From Plantimonas leprariae (lineage in GTDB: Bacteria > Pseudomonadota > Alphaproteobacteria > Rhizobiales > Rhizobiaceae): a DNA stretch of 64,000 nucleotides. The DNA lies in contig NZ_VZDO01000020.1 in the NCBI RefSeq assembly GCF_008802405.1, positions 1-64,000 of the forward strand. Direction: 5' to 3'. Every line of letters starts with the position of its first letter. Position 1 is the stretch's first letter. The notes below the pieces were generated by a model. That model worked only from the letters and a program-made list of their open reading frames with translations, made no database searches and was not told where the DNA came from. The translations under genes and the position numbers were made by a program. Shown here piece after piece: positions 7,749-16,839 of the stretch.

Positions 7749-8503
7749 TTGCCGCCGTCCACGGACAGGACCTGACCGGTGATCCAGCCGGCCGCATCGG
7801 AAGCGAAGAACAGGACGGCGTTCGCGATATCGTCGACCGTTCCCAGCCGCCGCAGCGCGATCGAGCCGACGAGCCGTTCCTGGCCCGCTTCGCCCATCGC
7901 CTCCCATTGCCGCTCGGTGGTCGGGTTGGAGCGCACGAAGCCCGGCGCGACGTTGTTCACCGTGATGCCGAAGCGGCCGAGCTCGTGCGCGAGCTGGCGG
8001 GTCAGGCCGATCTGTCCGGCCTTGGCGCTGGCATAGGCCTGGATGCCGGTGAGGCTGACGCCGAGCCCGGCGCCGCTGGAGATGTTGACGATCCGACCGA
8101 ACCCTTTGGCCTTCATCCCGGGCGCGAGGGCCTGCGCCAGGAAGAACGCGCCTGTCAGGTTGGCGTCGAAGATCGCCTGCCAGTCGGCGGCCGACACGTC
8201 CTCCAGCGGCCGGCCGACCTGGCCGCGCACCCCGCCGGCATTGTTGACGAGGATGTCGACGCCCGTCCCCTTGCCGCCCAGCCGCCGGGCGGCGGCCTGC
8301 ACGGCTTCCCGGTCGCCGACGTCGAGCGGGAAGACGCTTACCCGGCCTTCGCCAAGCCGTTCGGTCTCGGCCAACCCTTCCGCATTCACGTCGCAGGCGT
8401 GGACGCGCGCACCCTCGGCGGCAAAGGCGAGCGCGATGGCACGGCCGAAGCCGTGCGCGGCGCCGGTGACGAGGACGCTCCGCCCTTCGAACCGGCTGCT
8501 CAT
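7745..8503 (-). CDS. SDR-family NAD(P)-dependent oxidoreductase
   Basis: 252-aa short-chain dehydrogenase. Visible motifs are VTGAAHGFGRA (cofactor binding), NNAGG near residue 93, the Ser of NISSGAG, and the catalytic YASAKAG. The C-terminus reads ITGQVLSVDGGK. Members of this FabG-like group oxidise or reduce alcohol/ketone groups; the substrate cannot be read from sequence. Start and stop overlap the neighbouring genes by 4 nt each, so it is translationally coupled to the ketopantoate-reductase-like gene and the M20 gene. Confidence 0.87.
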   Translation of the reverse strand: MSSRFEGRSVLVTGAAHGFGRAIALAFAAEGARVHACDVNAEGLAETERLGEGRVSVFPLDVGDREAVQAAARRLGGKGTGVDILVNNAGGVRGQVGRPLEDVSAADWQAIFDANLTGAFFLAQALAPGMKAKGFGRIVNISSGAGLGVSLTGIQAYASAKAGQIGLTRQLAHELGRFGITVNNVAPGFVRSNPTTERQWEAMGEAGQERLVGSIALRRLGTVDDIANAVLFFASDAAGWITGQVLSVDGGK

Positions 8504-9549
8504 GCCGCGCTCCGCTCCGTCGCGCCGCCGAGCTCCGCGAGGTTGGCGCGCGACAGCGGCCGGCGGCCGCTCTCGATCTCGCCGATCATGGCGACGAGGC
8601 GTTCCGTCAGCGGCGTCGCGACGCCGTGCCGGCGGCCGGTCGCGGCGATCGGCCCGAGCTGGTGCTCGGCCTCGGTCTTGCGCTTCCGGACGGCAAGATC
8701 GCGCCAGATGCCGGAATGGGTCTTCAGCGAGCGGCGGTTGTGCGCCACCATGTCGTCGAACGATTGCGCCGTCTCGTCGGGCGCGGCCTCGGCCGAGAAG
8801 GCGTCGGGCCGGAAGCCGTCGAAGGCCTCCATCCGGACGCCCTCGGCCGCCGCGACGCGCGCGACCTCCTGCCCGAGCGCCGTCAGGACGGGGCGGAACT
8901 GCCGATCGTCGAGCACGTCCGCGATCGAATCGTCGGTGAGGGCCGTGCCGAAGAGCAGCGCGCCGTAGACGAGCTTGCCCCAGAGGAAGCCCCAGATGTT
9001 GTCGGTCAACACCGCGGCCGGGTCGAAGCCGGCCATCAGCCGGTGGATCGCCTCGATCCGCTCCGTCCGTCTTCCGTCGATCTCGCCGACCACCACCGCG
9101 CCGCGACCGCTCAAATGCACGACGCCCGGCTCCAGATAGTCCGCGCCGAAGTTGACGAAGCAGCCGACCGTGCGCGCCGCGCCGACGACTTCGGCGATCG
9201 CGTGCTCGTTGAGGCCGTTCTGCGCGGAGACGACGAAGCCGTCCGCCGCCAGATGGGAGCTGAGCTGCCGGATCGCGGCTTCGGTATGGAGCGCCTTCAC
9301 GCAAAGGAAGGCGCGGGAGAACGTGCCCTCCAGCTCGTCGGGCGAACAAGCGCGCGCGCCGACGGTCGCCTCGAAGATCGGCCCCTCGATCCGCAGGCCC
9401 TCGCGCTCGATCGCCGCGACGTGTTCTGCCGCCGCGTCGACGAACACGACCGTTTCGCCCTGCTGAATGAAGCTCGCCCCGAGCGAGCCGCCGATCGCGC
9501 CCGCGCCCCAGACGAGGATCGGCCCTTCATTGGCCGTGGCGGCGCTCAC
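8500..9549 (-). CDS. Ketopantoate reductase family (PanE/ApbA) 2-dehydropantoate 2-reductase-like
   Basis: 349-aa NADPH-dependent reductase. It has the N-terminal GAGAIGGSLG nucleotide motif, a conserved VVSAQNGLNE loop, and an all-helical C-terminal domain with NIWGFLWGKLVYGA, which contains the catalytic-type Lys. Biosynthetic PanE proteins are near 300 aa; this one is longer and sits in a catabolic operon, so a role on another 2-oxo or 2-hydroxy acid is likely. The GTG start at 9549 overlaps the stop of the creatininase-like gene as GTGA and leaves the Rossmann strand close to the N-terminus. Confidence 0.83.
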   Translation of the reverse strand: MSAATANEGPILVWGAGAIGGSLGASFIQQGETVVFVDAAAEHVAAIEREGLRIEGPIFEATVGARACSPDELEGTFSRAFLCVKALHTEAAIRQLSSHLAADGFVVSAQNGLNEHAIAEVVGAARTVGCFVNFGADYLEPGVVHLSGRGAVVVGEIDGRRTERIEAIHRLMAGFDPAAVLTDNIWGFLWGKLVYGALLFGTALTDDSIADVLDDRQFRPVLTALGQEVARVAAAEGVRMEAFDGFRPDAFSAEAAPDETAQSFDDMVAHNRRSLKTHSGIWRDLAVRKRKTEAEHQLGPIAATGRRHGVATPLTERLVAMIGEIESGRRPLSRANLAELGGATERSAA

Positions 9550-10247
9550 GCCCAGGGCCCTTCCATCAGCGCGCGGGTCTCGGCGACGGCGACCTCCCAG
9601 ATCGCCAGCATGTCCGCGTCGGGGCGCTGGAACAGGCCGCCGAAATTGCCCTCGCCGAGATAGTCGCGCACCGCCTTCGGGCTCATCACCCGCATCCGAT
9701 CGAAGTCGATCATGGCTTTCTGCGCGGCCGGCTGCTCGACGCCGGGGAGCCGCGTCCAGGGAAAGTTCTCCATCCAGGAGGCGTGCGAGGCGACCGGGTC
9801 GATCGCCTTCACCTTCTCGAACGTCTTCGGCGCGTTCCACCAGTTGTGGAACTTCACCGCCGTGCCCGGATGGTCGGCCATCCATTCGATCGCCAGCGAG
9901 CCGGCCGGCTGGTTGCCGCCGTGGCCGTTGACGAGGAGGATGCGCCTGAACCCTTGCGCATAAAGGCAGTCGAGCACGTCGCGCACGATCCGCACATAGG
10001 TCTCGACGCGGAGCGAGATCGAGCCCGGATAGGCGAGGAAGTAGGGCGTGACGCCGTAGGCGAGCACCGGGAAGACCGGGAGCCCGAGCGGTTCGGCGGC
10101 CTCCACGGCGACGCGTTCCGACAGGATCGAATCCACCGACAGGGACAGGCCGGCATGCTGCTCGGTGGAGCCGAGCGGCACCACGGCGCGGTCGTCGTGC
10201 GCCAGATACGCTTCCACTTGGGCCCAGTTCATCTCGGCGATCTTCAT
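9546..10247 (-). CDS. Creatininase family amidohydrolase
   Basis: 233-aa member of the creatininase / MftE-like metal-dependent amidohydrolase family. The conserved N-terminal PLGSTEQHA motif supplies the metal-binding Glu and His, VDSI follows with an Asp, and LLVNGHGGNQPAG is the second metal and phosphate-turn signature. True creatininases open the lactam ring of creatinine; many family members act on other cyclic or formamide-type amides. It starts with ATG at 10247, overlapping the gntR stop. Neighbouring M20 peptidase, SDR and transporter genes suggest use of an imported amide-bearing compound. Confidence 0.83.
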   Translation of the reverse strand: MKIAEMNWAQVEAYLAHDDRAVVPLGSTEQHAGLSLSVDSILSERVAVEAAEPLGLPVFPVLAYGVTPYFLAYPGSISLRVETYVRIVRDVLDCLYAQGFRRILLVNGHGGNQPAGSLAIEWMADHPGTAVKFHNWWNAPKTFEKVKAIDPVASHASWMENFPWTRLPGVEQPAAQKAMIDFDRMRVMSPKAVRDYLGEGNFGGLFQRPDADMLAIWEVAVAETRALMEGPWA

Positions 10248-11230
10248 GAGGCTTTCCTGTCCGGCTGGAACTTGGCTTCGATGGCGCGGATGAGCGGCAT
10301 CACCACGCGCTCGACGTCGGCTGGGTCCGGCGCATGGCGGTATTCGAGGCGCGCGACATGGCGTTCGACCGCCTCCGCCGCCGCTTCCGCCCCGGTGGAG
10401 AAGACGAGGACGTCCCTCTCCTTCAGCTTCTCGGCGAGTTCGGGATCGTCGAGGTGGAAGCCGGCGATCTGCGGCACGTGCGGCGCGAACCGGGCGACGC
10501 CCGCCTTCATGATCGGCAGGAAGTCCGGAAAGCGCGACACCGCGGCGACCCGGTCGCGCCCGTTCAGCGACACCAGCGCGCGCCGCGTCTCCTCGGACGG
10601 GATGAAGCTGAGCGACACGACCTTGGTGTTGGGGAGGAGGCTCGCCACCTCGCGCTGGCGGTTGGCGAAGGTGACGGCGAGATCGGCGGAGGCCGCCCGG
10701 GCGCGAAGGGCGGGATCGCGCTGCAGCGCCTCGATCGTCATCGGGTCGACGGTCGCGCTCCGCCCGACCTGGGCAGCGAGCGCCCGCGCGTAAGCCGCGG
10801 TCGCGGCCGGGAACAGGCCGATCATCGCGATGCCGACGCGCGGGCCGACGCTGTTGCGGTAGATGAGGCGGGCACTGATCAGCGCCGCGAGATCGCCCGA
10901 GCGCACCCCCATCGCGCCGGCCGCGTCGATCAGCCGGTCGATCTGGTCGTGCAGCGCGACGACGTCCGGCTGCCCGGCCATGCGGGCCCGAGTCGAATCG
11001 GCGACGAAGGTGCCGGAGCCGGTGCGCGTCTCGATCAGGCCGTCGGCCTTTAGCTCGGCATAGACCTGGCTGACGGTCATCGGCGCGACGCCGACCCGCT
11101 CGGCGAGATCGCGCACCGAAGGCAGCGCGTCGCCGGCCTTCAGCTCGCCGCAGGCGATGCCGTACTCGATCGTTCCCCGCAACTGCAGGCGGATCGGCAC
11201 CGCGATGTCTCGATCGACGTTGAAGTCCAT
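10244..11230 (-). CDS. GntR-family transcriptional regulator with large C-terminal sensor domain
   Basis: 328-aa regulator. The N-terminal winged helix (residues about 5-75) contains the recognition segment VAPMTVSQVYAELKADGLI and the wing RTGSGTFVAD. The remaining 240 residues form an alpha/beta effector domain resembling sugar- or solute-binding folds (VFSTGAEAAAEAV near the end). I place the start at ATG 11230 (MDFNVDRDIAVPIR). The longer frame begins at a TTG at 11257, which lies inside a predicted operator half-site, so it is less likely. The gene heads the creatininase operon and is divergent from the Dpp-type transporter, so it probably controls both. Confidence 0.85.
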   Translation of the reverse strand: MDFNVDRDIAVPIRLQLRGTIEYGIACGELKAGDALPSVRDLAERVGVAPMTVSQVYAELKADGLIETRTGSGTFVADSTRARMAGQPDVVALHDQIDRLIDAAGAMGVRSGDLAALISARLIYRNSVGPRVGIAMIGLFPAATAAYARALAAQVGRSATVDPMTIEALQRDPALRARAASADLAVTFANRQREVASLLPNTKVVSLSFIPSEETRRALVSLNGRDRVAAVSRFPDFLPIMKAGVARFAPHVPQIAGFHLDDPELAEKLKERDVLVFSTGAEAAAEAVERHVARLEYRHAPDPADVERVVMPLIRAIEAKFQPDRKAS

Positions 11231-11246
11231 GCGGACGACCGGAACT

Positions 11247-11264
11247 GTCCCAATCAACTAGAAC
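11247..11264. promoter_or_regulatory. Degenerate second GntR operator in front of gntR
   Basis: GTCCCA-ATCAAC-TAGAAC has the same 6-N6-6 geometry as the perfect palindrome at 11363-11382. The right half-site is identical (TAGAAC) and the left half-site agrees at four of six bases. It lies directly upstream of the chosen gntR start, as expected for autoregulation. Confidence 0.35.
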
Positions 11265-11362
11265 ATTGCGGCCGGGGCGAACCGCGGCTGCCGCCATCAT
11301 GCACGTCGGACGCCGTCATTCCAGCGAAAAAGATGCGTTGACAGCATCGGTCCGTCATGGAA

Positions 11363-11382
11363 CGTTCTAACCACATAGAACG
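11363..11382. promoter_or_regulatory. Likely GntR operator, CGTTCTA-N6-TAGAACG
   Basis: Perfect 7-bp inverted repeat (11363-11369 and 11376-11382) with a 6-nt spacer, 20 nt upstream of the binding-protein start codon at 11402. It lies in the divergent region next to a gntR gene. Geometry and position fit a GntR-family repressor site overlapping the transporter promoter or leader. Confidence 0.65.
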
Positions 11383-11401
11383 CTTTCGGGAAGGCACGAC
11401 G

Positions 11402-12979
11402 ATGAGGCTCTTCGTTCGCGCGGCGCTCGCCGCCTCTCTCCTTCTCGGCTCCACGGCGCTTTCCAGCGCAGTCGAGCGCGGCGGCGTCATGACCTACGGC
11501 CGCTACGCCGACAGCCTGTTCCTCGACCCGGTGCTGAACGACGCGAACGTCGACATCTGGATCCTGTCGAACCTCTACGACACGCTGCTGCTCCCGACCG
11601 ACGACGGCAAGGGCGTGCAGCCCGGCCTCGCCTCCGAATGGAAGCTCTCGGACGACGGTATGTCGCTGGCGCTGACGCTGCGAGACGGCATCATGTTCTC
11701 GGACGGCTCGCCGATCACCCCGGCCGACGTCGTCTGGTCGCTGAAGCGCGCCGCGAACCCGAAGAACGGCATCTGGAATTCGCTCGTCTCCTCGATCGAC
11801 GACGTCGTGGCGGACGGCGACAAAGGCGTGACGGTGAAGCTGAAGCACGCCGACCCGTCGATCCTCGCGGCGCTCACCGTGTTCAACACCGGCATCCTGC
11901 CCGAAAAGGCGTTCGAGGCGGCGAGCGGCGCGACGGACGCCGACAAGGCGAAGAGCTTCGCCGAGCATCCGGTCGGCTCCGGCCCCTTCGTGCTCCAGTC
12001 CTGGGAGCGCGGCTCGACGATGAAGCTCGTGCGCAACGAGCACTACTGGGCGAAGGGCGAGGACGGGAAGCCGCTGCCCTATCTCGACGGCGTCACCTTC
12101 CAGCTCCTGCCCGACGATGCGACGCGCATCTTGCGCCTCCAGTCGGGCGAGCTCGACGGCGCCGAGTTCATCCCCTACTCGCGGGTCGAGGAGCTGAAGG
12201 GCGTCGACGGCCTGAAGATGGAGCTCTATCCCTCGACGCGCGTCGAATACGCCACGATGAACGTCCGGCCGGAGCTCGACGGGCAGAAGAACCCACTCGC
12301 CGACCCGAAGGTGCGGCAGGCGATGAACTACGCCGTCAACAAGGACGCGATCATCCAGATCGTGACGCGCGGCGTCGGCACGCCGATGACCTCGTTCATG
12401 TCGGCCGCGACGCCGCTCCACACCGGCGACAAGCCGCTCTTCCCCTACGACATCGAGAAGGCGAAGAGCCTGATGCAGGAAGCCGGCTACGCCGACGGCT
12501 TCCCGGTGAAGATCCTGATCCTCGCCGGCAGCCAGGACGAGATCGGCATCGCGACGGCGCTGCAGCAGATGTGGAGCCAGATCGGCGTCAAGCTGGAACT
12601 GCAGCAGGTCGACAACGCCACCCGCACGCAGCAGTACCGCGACGGTACGTTCCAGATGCGGCTGGCCGGCTGGACCAACGACATCTCGGACCCGAGCCAG
12701 ATCACCTCGTATTTCGCATATTCGAAGACCATCGACGCGCTCCACAGCGGCTGGAAGAACGAGGAGGTCGACAAGCTGTTCGAGGCCTCGCAGCGCGAGA
12801 TCGATCCGGGCAAGCGCGCCGAGCAGTACGCGCGGATCCAGGCGGTCTACAACGAATCCGGCCCGATCGTGCCGATCTACGAGACGCCTTATCCGGTGGC
12901 GCTCTCTGCCAAGGTGAACGGCTTCATCCAGATCCCGCTCGGCAACAATATCTTCACCAAGACCTGGCTCGCCAAATGA
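11402..12979 (+). CDS. Periplasmic solute-binding protein, peptide/opine/nickel class (SBP family 5)
   Basis: 525-aa extracytoplasmic binding protein of a Dpp-type ABC importer. A Sec signal peptide (MRLFVRAALAASLLLGSTALSSA) spans about residues 1-23. The family 5 core follows, with LRDGIMFSDGSPITPADVVWS and the C-terminal SYFAYSKTIDALHSGWKN ligand-pocket region. The start at 11402 is chosen over the ATG at 11357 because it begins the signal peptide and follows GGGAAGG; the upstream ATG lies before the operator. First gene of an operon with two permeases, two ATPases and a carboxypeptidase. The ligand is unknown but the context suggests a peptide or amide. Confidence 0.92.
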   Translation: MRLFVRAALAASLLLGSTALSSAVERGGVMTYGRYADSLFLDPVLNDANVDIWILSNLYDTLLLPTDDGKGVQPGLASEWKLSDDGMSLALTLRDGIMFSDGSPITPADVVWSLKRAANPKNGIWNSLVSSIDDVVADGDKGVTVKLKHADPSILAALTVFNTGILPEKAFEAASGATDADKAKSFAEHPVGSGPFVLQSWERGSTMKLVRNEHYWAKGEDGKPLPYLDGVTFQLLPDDATRILRLQSGELDGAEFIPYSRVEELKGVDGLKMELYPSTRVEYATMNVRPELDGQKNPLADPKVRQAMNYAVNKDAIIQIVTRGVGTPMTSFMSAATPLHTGDKPLFPYDIEKAKSLMQEAGYADGFPVKILILAGSQDEIGIATALQQMWSQIGVKLELQQVDNATRTQQYRDGTFQMRLAGWTNDISDPSQITSYFAYSKTIDALHSGWKNEEVDKLFEASQREIDPGKRAEQYARIQAVYNESGPIVPIYETPYPVALSAKVNGFIQIPLGNNIFTKTWLAK

Positions 12980-13017
12980 CGGTAGCCCTGGCCCGACCGC
13001 CCCTGAAGGCCTGACAA

Positions 13018-13956
13018 GTGCCGCTCGGAAGCTTCGTCGCTCGCCGCCTGCTGCAGGTGATCCCGACCTTCGCGTTCATCCTCGTCGTGGTGTTCGTGCT
13101 GGTGCGGCTGCTTCCGGGCGATCCGGCGAGCGCGATCCTCGGCGACCGGGCGCTCGACGCGGACGTCGCGCGGATCAACGCCGATCTCGGCCTCGACCGG
13201 TCGCTGCCCGTGCAGTTCCTGCGCTTCCTCGAGGCGACGGCGACCGGCGATCTCGGCCAGTCGATCCACCTCCACGTGCCGGTGCTGGACCTCGTCCTCC
13301 AGCGCCTGCCGGTGACGATCCTCCTCACCGTCATGGCCGCGCTCATCGCGCTCGCGATCGCGATTCCGCTCGCCTTCGTCTCGGCGCTCCGGCGCGGCGG
13401 GGCGGCGGACGCCGCGATCCGGGGCGTCTTCCAGGTCGGGCTGTCGACGCCGGTCTTCTATCTCGGCCTCGTGCTCCTCATCGTCTTCGCGGCGAAGCTC
13501 CGTTGGTTCCCGGTCGGCGGCTACGGCGAGACGTTCCTCGACCACGTCTACCACCTGTTCCTCCCAGCCCTGACGCTGGCGCTGAGCCTCGCCGCCGTCC
13601 TGATGCGGAACCTGCGCGCCGCGATCATCGGCGTCCTCGGCGCGGACTATGTCGAGTTCGCGCGGGCGAAGGGGCTGGCGACGCGCCTGGTGCTCGTCCG
13701 CCACGTGCTCCGAAACGCCCTGATCTCGACGGTCGCGCTGTTCGGCCTTTCCATCGGCACGCTGCTCGGCGGCGCGGTGATCACCGAGACGGTGTTCGCC
13801 ATACCCGGCGCCGGCCGGCTGATGATCGATTCGATCTACGGCCGCGACTATCCGGTCGTGCAGGGCATGACGATGGCGCTTGCGATCCTCGTCTCGCTGA
13901 CGTTCCTCGCGACCGACATCCTGCAGGCCTGGCTCGACCCGAGGATCGCGCGATGA
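13018..13956 (+). CDS. ABC transporter permease, DppB type
   Basis: 312-aa inner-membrane permease with about six transmembrane helices. The first helix (residues 9-31) is followed by the family motif LLPGDPASAILGDRA. The cytoplasmic EAA loop reads DYVEFARAKGLATRLVLVRHVLRNA near residue 210. The GTG start at 13018 lies 38 nt after the binding-protein stop. The stop overlaps the next permease start by 4 nt. Confidence 0.92.
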   Translation: MPLGSFVARRLLQVIPTFAFILVVVFVLVRLLPGDPASAILGDRALDADVARINADLGLDRSLPVQFLRFLEATATGDLGQSIHLHVPVLDLVLQRLPVTILLTVMAALIALAIAIPLAFVSALRRGGAADAAIRGVFQVGLSTPVFYLGLVLLIVFAAKLRWFPVGGYGETFLDHVYHLFLPALTLALSLAAVLMRNLRAAIIGVLGADYVEFARAKGLATRLVLVRHVLRNALISTVALFGLSIGTLLGGAVITETVFAIPGAGRLMIDSIYGRDYPVVQGMTMALAILVSLTFLATDILQAWLDPRIAR

Positions 13957-14822
13957 GCGAGGTCCTCGCCACCGCCGCGACGCGCCCCGACGCACGCCCC
14001 GCCCCGCGCCGCAAATCCCGGCGGCTGCCCGGCACGCTCGTCGCCGGCGGCCTGATCGTCGCCGCAAGCTTCCTCGTCGCCGTCGCGCCCTCGCTCTTCG
14101 CGCCCTACGACCCGCTCGCCTTCGACTACATGGCGATCACGCAGGGGCCGACTCTCGCGCATCCGTTCGGCACCGACAATTTCGGCCGGGACGTCCTGTC
14201 GCGCGTCATCCACGCCTACCGGATTGACATGCAGATCGCGGTCTTCGCGACGCTCGGGCCCTTCGTCATCGGCACGCTGATCGGGGCGCTGGTCGGCTAT
14301 GCCGGCGGGTTGACGGAAGCGCTGTTCGGCCGGCTGGTCGACGCCGCCGTGACCTTCCCGTTCCTCGTACTCGTCATCGCGATCGTCGCGGTGCTCGGCC
14401 CCGGGCTCGGCAACATGTATGTCGCGATCGGCGTCGTCGGCTGGGTGTTCTACGCCAAGCTGGTCGCGGCGGAGGTCAGCGTCCAGAAGCGCCTCGACTA
14501 CGCCGATGCGGGCCGCGTCATGGGCTACACGCCGGCGCGGATCGTCTTCCGCCACCTCCTGCCGAACGCAATCACGCCGGCGGTGGTCTACTGGATGACG
14601 GACATGGCGCTGGCGATCCTGCTCGGCTCCTCGCTCGGCTATCTCGGGCTCGGCGCGCAGCCGCCCGCCGCCGAATGGGGCGTCCAGATCGCCGACGGCA
14701 AGAACTACCTGTCGACCGCCTGGTGGATCTCCGTGTTCCCCGGCTTCGCCATCGTCCTCACCGGGCTCGGCTTCAGCCTCGTCGGCGACGGCCTTGCCGA
14801 ACTCCTGAGGGCGAAGCAATGA
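13953..14822 (+). CDS. ABC transporter permease, DppC type
   Basis: 289-aa permease. A basic N-terminal tail precedes the first membrane helix (about residues 28-47). The DppC signature HPFGTDNFGRDVLSRVIH is at about residue 70. The EAA-type loop reads DYADAGRVMGYTPARIVFRHLLPNA. It pairs with the DppB-type permease upstream to form the translocation path. Both ends overlap neighbours by 4 nt. Confidence 0.92.
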   Translation: MSEVLATAATRPDARPAPRRKSRRLPGTLVAGGLIVAASFLVAVAPSLFAPYDPLAFDYMAITQGPTLAHPFGTDNFGRDVLSRVIHAYRIDMQIAVFATLGPFVIGTLIGALVGYAGGLTEALFGRLVDAAVTFPFLVLVIAIVAVLGPGLGNMYVAIGVVGWVFYAKLVAAEVSVQKRLDYADAGRVMGYTPARIVFRHLLPNAITPAVVYWMTDMALAILLGSSLGYLGLGAQPPAAEWGVQIADGKNYLSTAWWISVFPGFAIVLTGLGFSLVGDGLAELLRAKQ

Positions 14823-15820
14823 GTGGAAGCCGAGCGAATGCGCTGGAGGTCCGCGGGCTTTCCGTCGGCTTCGACACGCCGGCCGGACGGCTCACCGCGG
14901 TCGACGCGATCGACCTCGACGTCGCGGCCGGCGAGACGCTCGGCCTCGTCGGCGAGTCGGGCTCCGGCAAGAGCCTGACGCTGCGCGGCATCCTCCGCCT
15001 CATCCGCGCCCCGGGCCGGGTCGAGGGTTCGGTGCGCTGGAACGGCATCGATCTCGCGAGCCTTCCGGAGCGGCGGATGCGCGACGTGCGGGGCGGCGAG
15101 ATCGCGATGATCTTCCAGGAGCCGATGACGGCGCTGAACCCGGTGCTGTCCGTCGGCATCCAGATCGACGAGGTGCTGAAGAGCCATTCGACGCTTCGCC
15201 GCGCCGAGCGGCGGGCACGGGCGGCGGAACTGCTCGCGCTCGTCGGCATCCCGGACGCGGAGCGCCGCCTCGGCGACTATCCGCACCAGTTCTCCGGCGG
15301 CCAACGGCAACGCGCGATGATCGCGATCGCGCTGGCCGGCGAGCCGAAGCTGCTTCTCGCCGACGAGCCGACGACGGCGCTCGACGTCACCATCCAGGAC
15401 CAGATCCTCCGCCTCCTCGTCGACCTGAAGGAGCGGCTCGGCATGGGCGTCGTGCTGGTGACGCACGACCTCGGCGTCGTCGCCGCTTCCTGCGAGCGCG
15501 TCGCGGTGATGTATGCCGGCCGCATCGTCGAGGTCGGCCGGGTGGCAGATGTCTTCGCCGCCCCGCGCCACGCCTATACGCTCGGCCTCATCGGCTCGGT
15601 GCCGCAGGCCGGCGCCGAGCGCTCGGCCCTCGCCTCGATCGAGGGAACGCCGCCAGGGCTGGCCAGCATTCCGGACGGTTGCGCCTTCCATCCGCGCTGC
15701 CGCTTCGCTTCCACCCAGTGCCGCGCCGAGCGTCCCCGTCTGGCGGAGGCCGTTCCAAGTCATTCGGTCGCCTGCTTCCATCAGGACGAGGTGCTGGCCG
15801 CCCGGAGGCTCGCCGCGTGA
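14819..15820 (+). CDS. ABC transporter ATP-binding protein, DppD type
   Basis: 333-aa cytoplasmic ATPase. Walker A is GESGSGKS near residue 45, the Q-loop is MIFQEPMTALNPV, the signature is FSGGQRQRAMIA, Walker B is LLLADEPTTALD, and the switch His is in VTHDLGVV. The C-terminal oligopeptide extension contains a CAFHPRC-X6-C cysteine cluster of the kind that binds an Fe-S cluster in DppD-like ATPases. Works as a heterodimer with the following DppF-type subunit. Confidence 0.92.
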   Translation: MSGSRANALEVRGLSVGFDTPAGRLTAVDAIDLDVAAGETLGLVGESGSGKSLTLRGILRLIRAPGRVEGSVRWNGIDLASLPERRMRDVRGGEIAMIFQEPMTALNPVLSVGIQIDEVLKSHSTLRRAERRARAAELLALVGIPDAERRLGDYPHQFSGGQRQRAMIAIALAGEPKLLLADEPTTALDVTIQDQILRLLVDLKERLGMGVVLVTHDLGVVAASCERVAVMYAGRIVEVGRVADVFAAPRHAYTLGLIGSVPQAGAERSALASIEGTPPGLASIPDGCAFHPRCRFASTQCRAERPRLAEAVPSHSVACFHQDEVLAARRLAA

Positions 15821-16818
15821 GTGCCGTCACGCAACCTCTGATCGGCGTCGACGGCGTTGCCAAGCGCTTCCCGGTGCGCCACAGCCTTTTCGACCGGCTC
15901 GCCGGGCGGCCGCGACGCGCCGTCCACGCGCTGAACGGCGTTTCCCTGAGCGTCAGGCGCGGCGAGACGCTCGGCATCGTCGGCGAGTCCGGCTGCGGGA
16001 AGTCGACGCTGGCGCGCTGCCTCGTCCGTCTGCTCGAACCGGACGACGGCCGGGTCAGCTTCGACGCGCGCGACGTGGCGCAGCTCGCCGGGGCGGAGCG
16101 GCGGCGGTTCAACCGCCGCGTCCAGATGATCTTTCAGGACCCCTATTCGTCGCTGAACCCGCGCATGACGGTGCGCCAGACGCTCGCCGAGGCGCTCGCC
16201 GTCCACCGCATGCGGCCGAAAGCGGAGATTCCCGCGCGCATCGCCGAACTCCTCGACCTCGTGCGCCTTCCCGCCGATGCCGCCGACCGCTACCCGCACG
16301 AATTCTCCGGCGGCCAGCGCCAGCGCATCGGCATCGCCCGGGCGCTCAGCGTCGAGCCGGAGGTGATCGTCGCCGACGAGCTCGTGTCCGCGCTCGACGT
16401 TTCCGTGCAGGCGCAGGTGGTGAACCTGCTGCTGGCTCTGCAGGAAGAGCTGCATCTCACCGTCGTCTTCGTCGCGCACGACCTGCGCCTCGTCCGGCAC
16501 ATCTCGCACCGCGTCGCGGTGATGTATCTCGGCCGGATCATGGAGATCGCACCGGCCGCCGCCTTGTTCGAGCGGCCGCGCCATCCCTATACCCGCGCCC
16601 TCCTCGACGCCGCGCCGGAGATGGACCCCGCGCATCGCCGCCCTGAAGCGGCCGCCCGCGGCGAGATCCCGAGCCCGATCGATCCGCCGGCCGGCTGCCC
16701 CTACAACACCCGCTGCCCGCACGCCTTCGACCGCTGCTTCACCGAGCGGCCGGAGCCGACGGGGCGCGGCCCCGACCACGTCGCCGCCTGCCACCTCATG
16801 GAATTCGGCGCCGTCTAG
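15817..16818 (+). CDS. ABC transporter ATP-binding protein, DppF type
   Basis: 333-aa ATPase starting at GTG 15817, overlapping the DppD stop (GTGA). Walker A is GESGCGKS, the Q-loop is MIFQDPYSSLNPR, the signature is FSGGQRQRIGIA, and Walker B is VIVADELVSALD, with Leu-Val in place of the usual Pro-Thr after Glu. The switch region is VAHDLRLV. The C-terminal domain carries CPYNTRCPHAFDRC, the cysteine-rich oligopeptide-transporter extension. Second ATPase of the same importer. Confidence 0.92.
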   Translation: MSAVTQPLIGVDGVAKRFPVRHSLFDRLAGRPRRAVHALNGVSLSVRRGETLGIVGESGCGKSTLARCLVRLLEPDDGRVSFDARDVAQLAGAERRRFNRRVQMIFQDPYSSLNPRMTVRQTLAEALAVHRMRPKAEIPARIAELLDLVRLPADAADRYPHEFSGGQRQRIGIARALSVEPEVIVADELVSALDVSVQAQVVNLLLALQEELHLTVVFVAHDLRLVRHISHRVAVMYLGRIMEIAPAAALFERPRHPYTRALLDAAPEMDPAHRRPEAAARGEIPSPIDPPAGCPYNTRCPHAFDRCFTERPEPTGRGPDHVAACHLMEFGAV

Positions 16819-16839
16819 CATCCGATTGGAGACCGCCAC

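Noticed and set aside
11231-11257. GntR start at TTG 11257
   Set aside because: Would place the start codon inside a predicted operator and add a non-conserved tail; ATG 11230 fits the domain edge.
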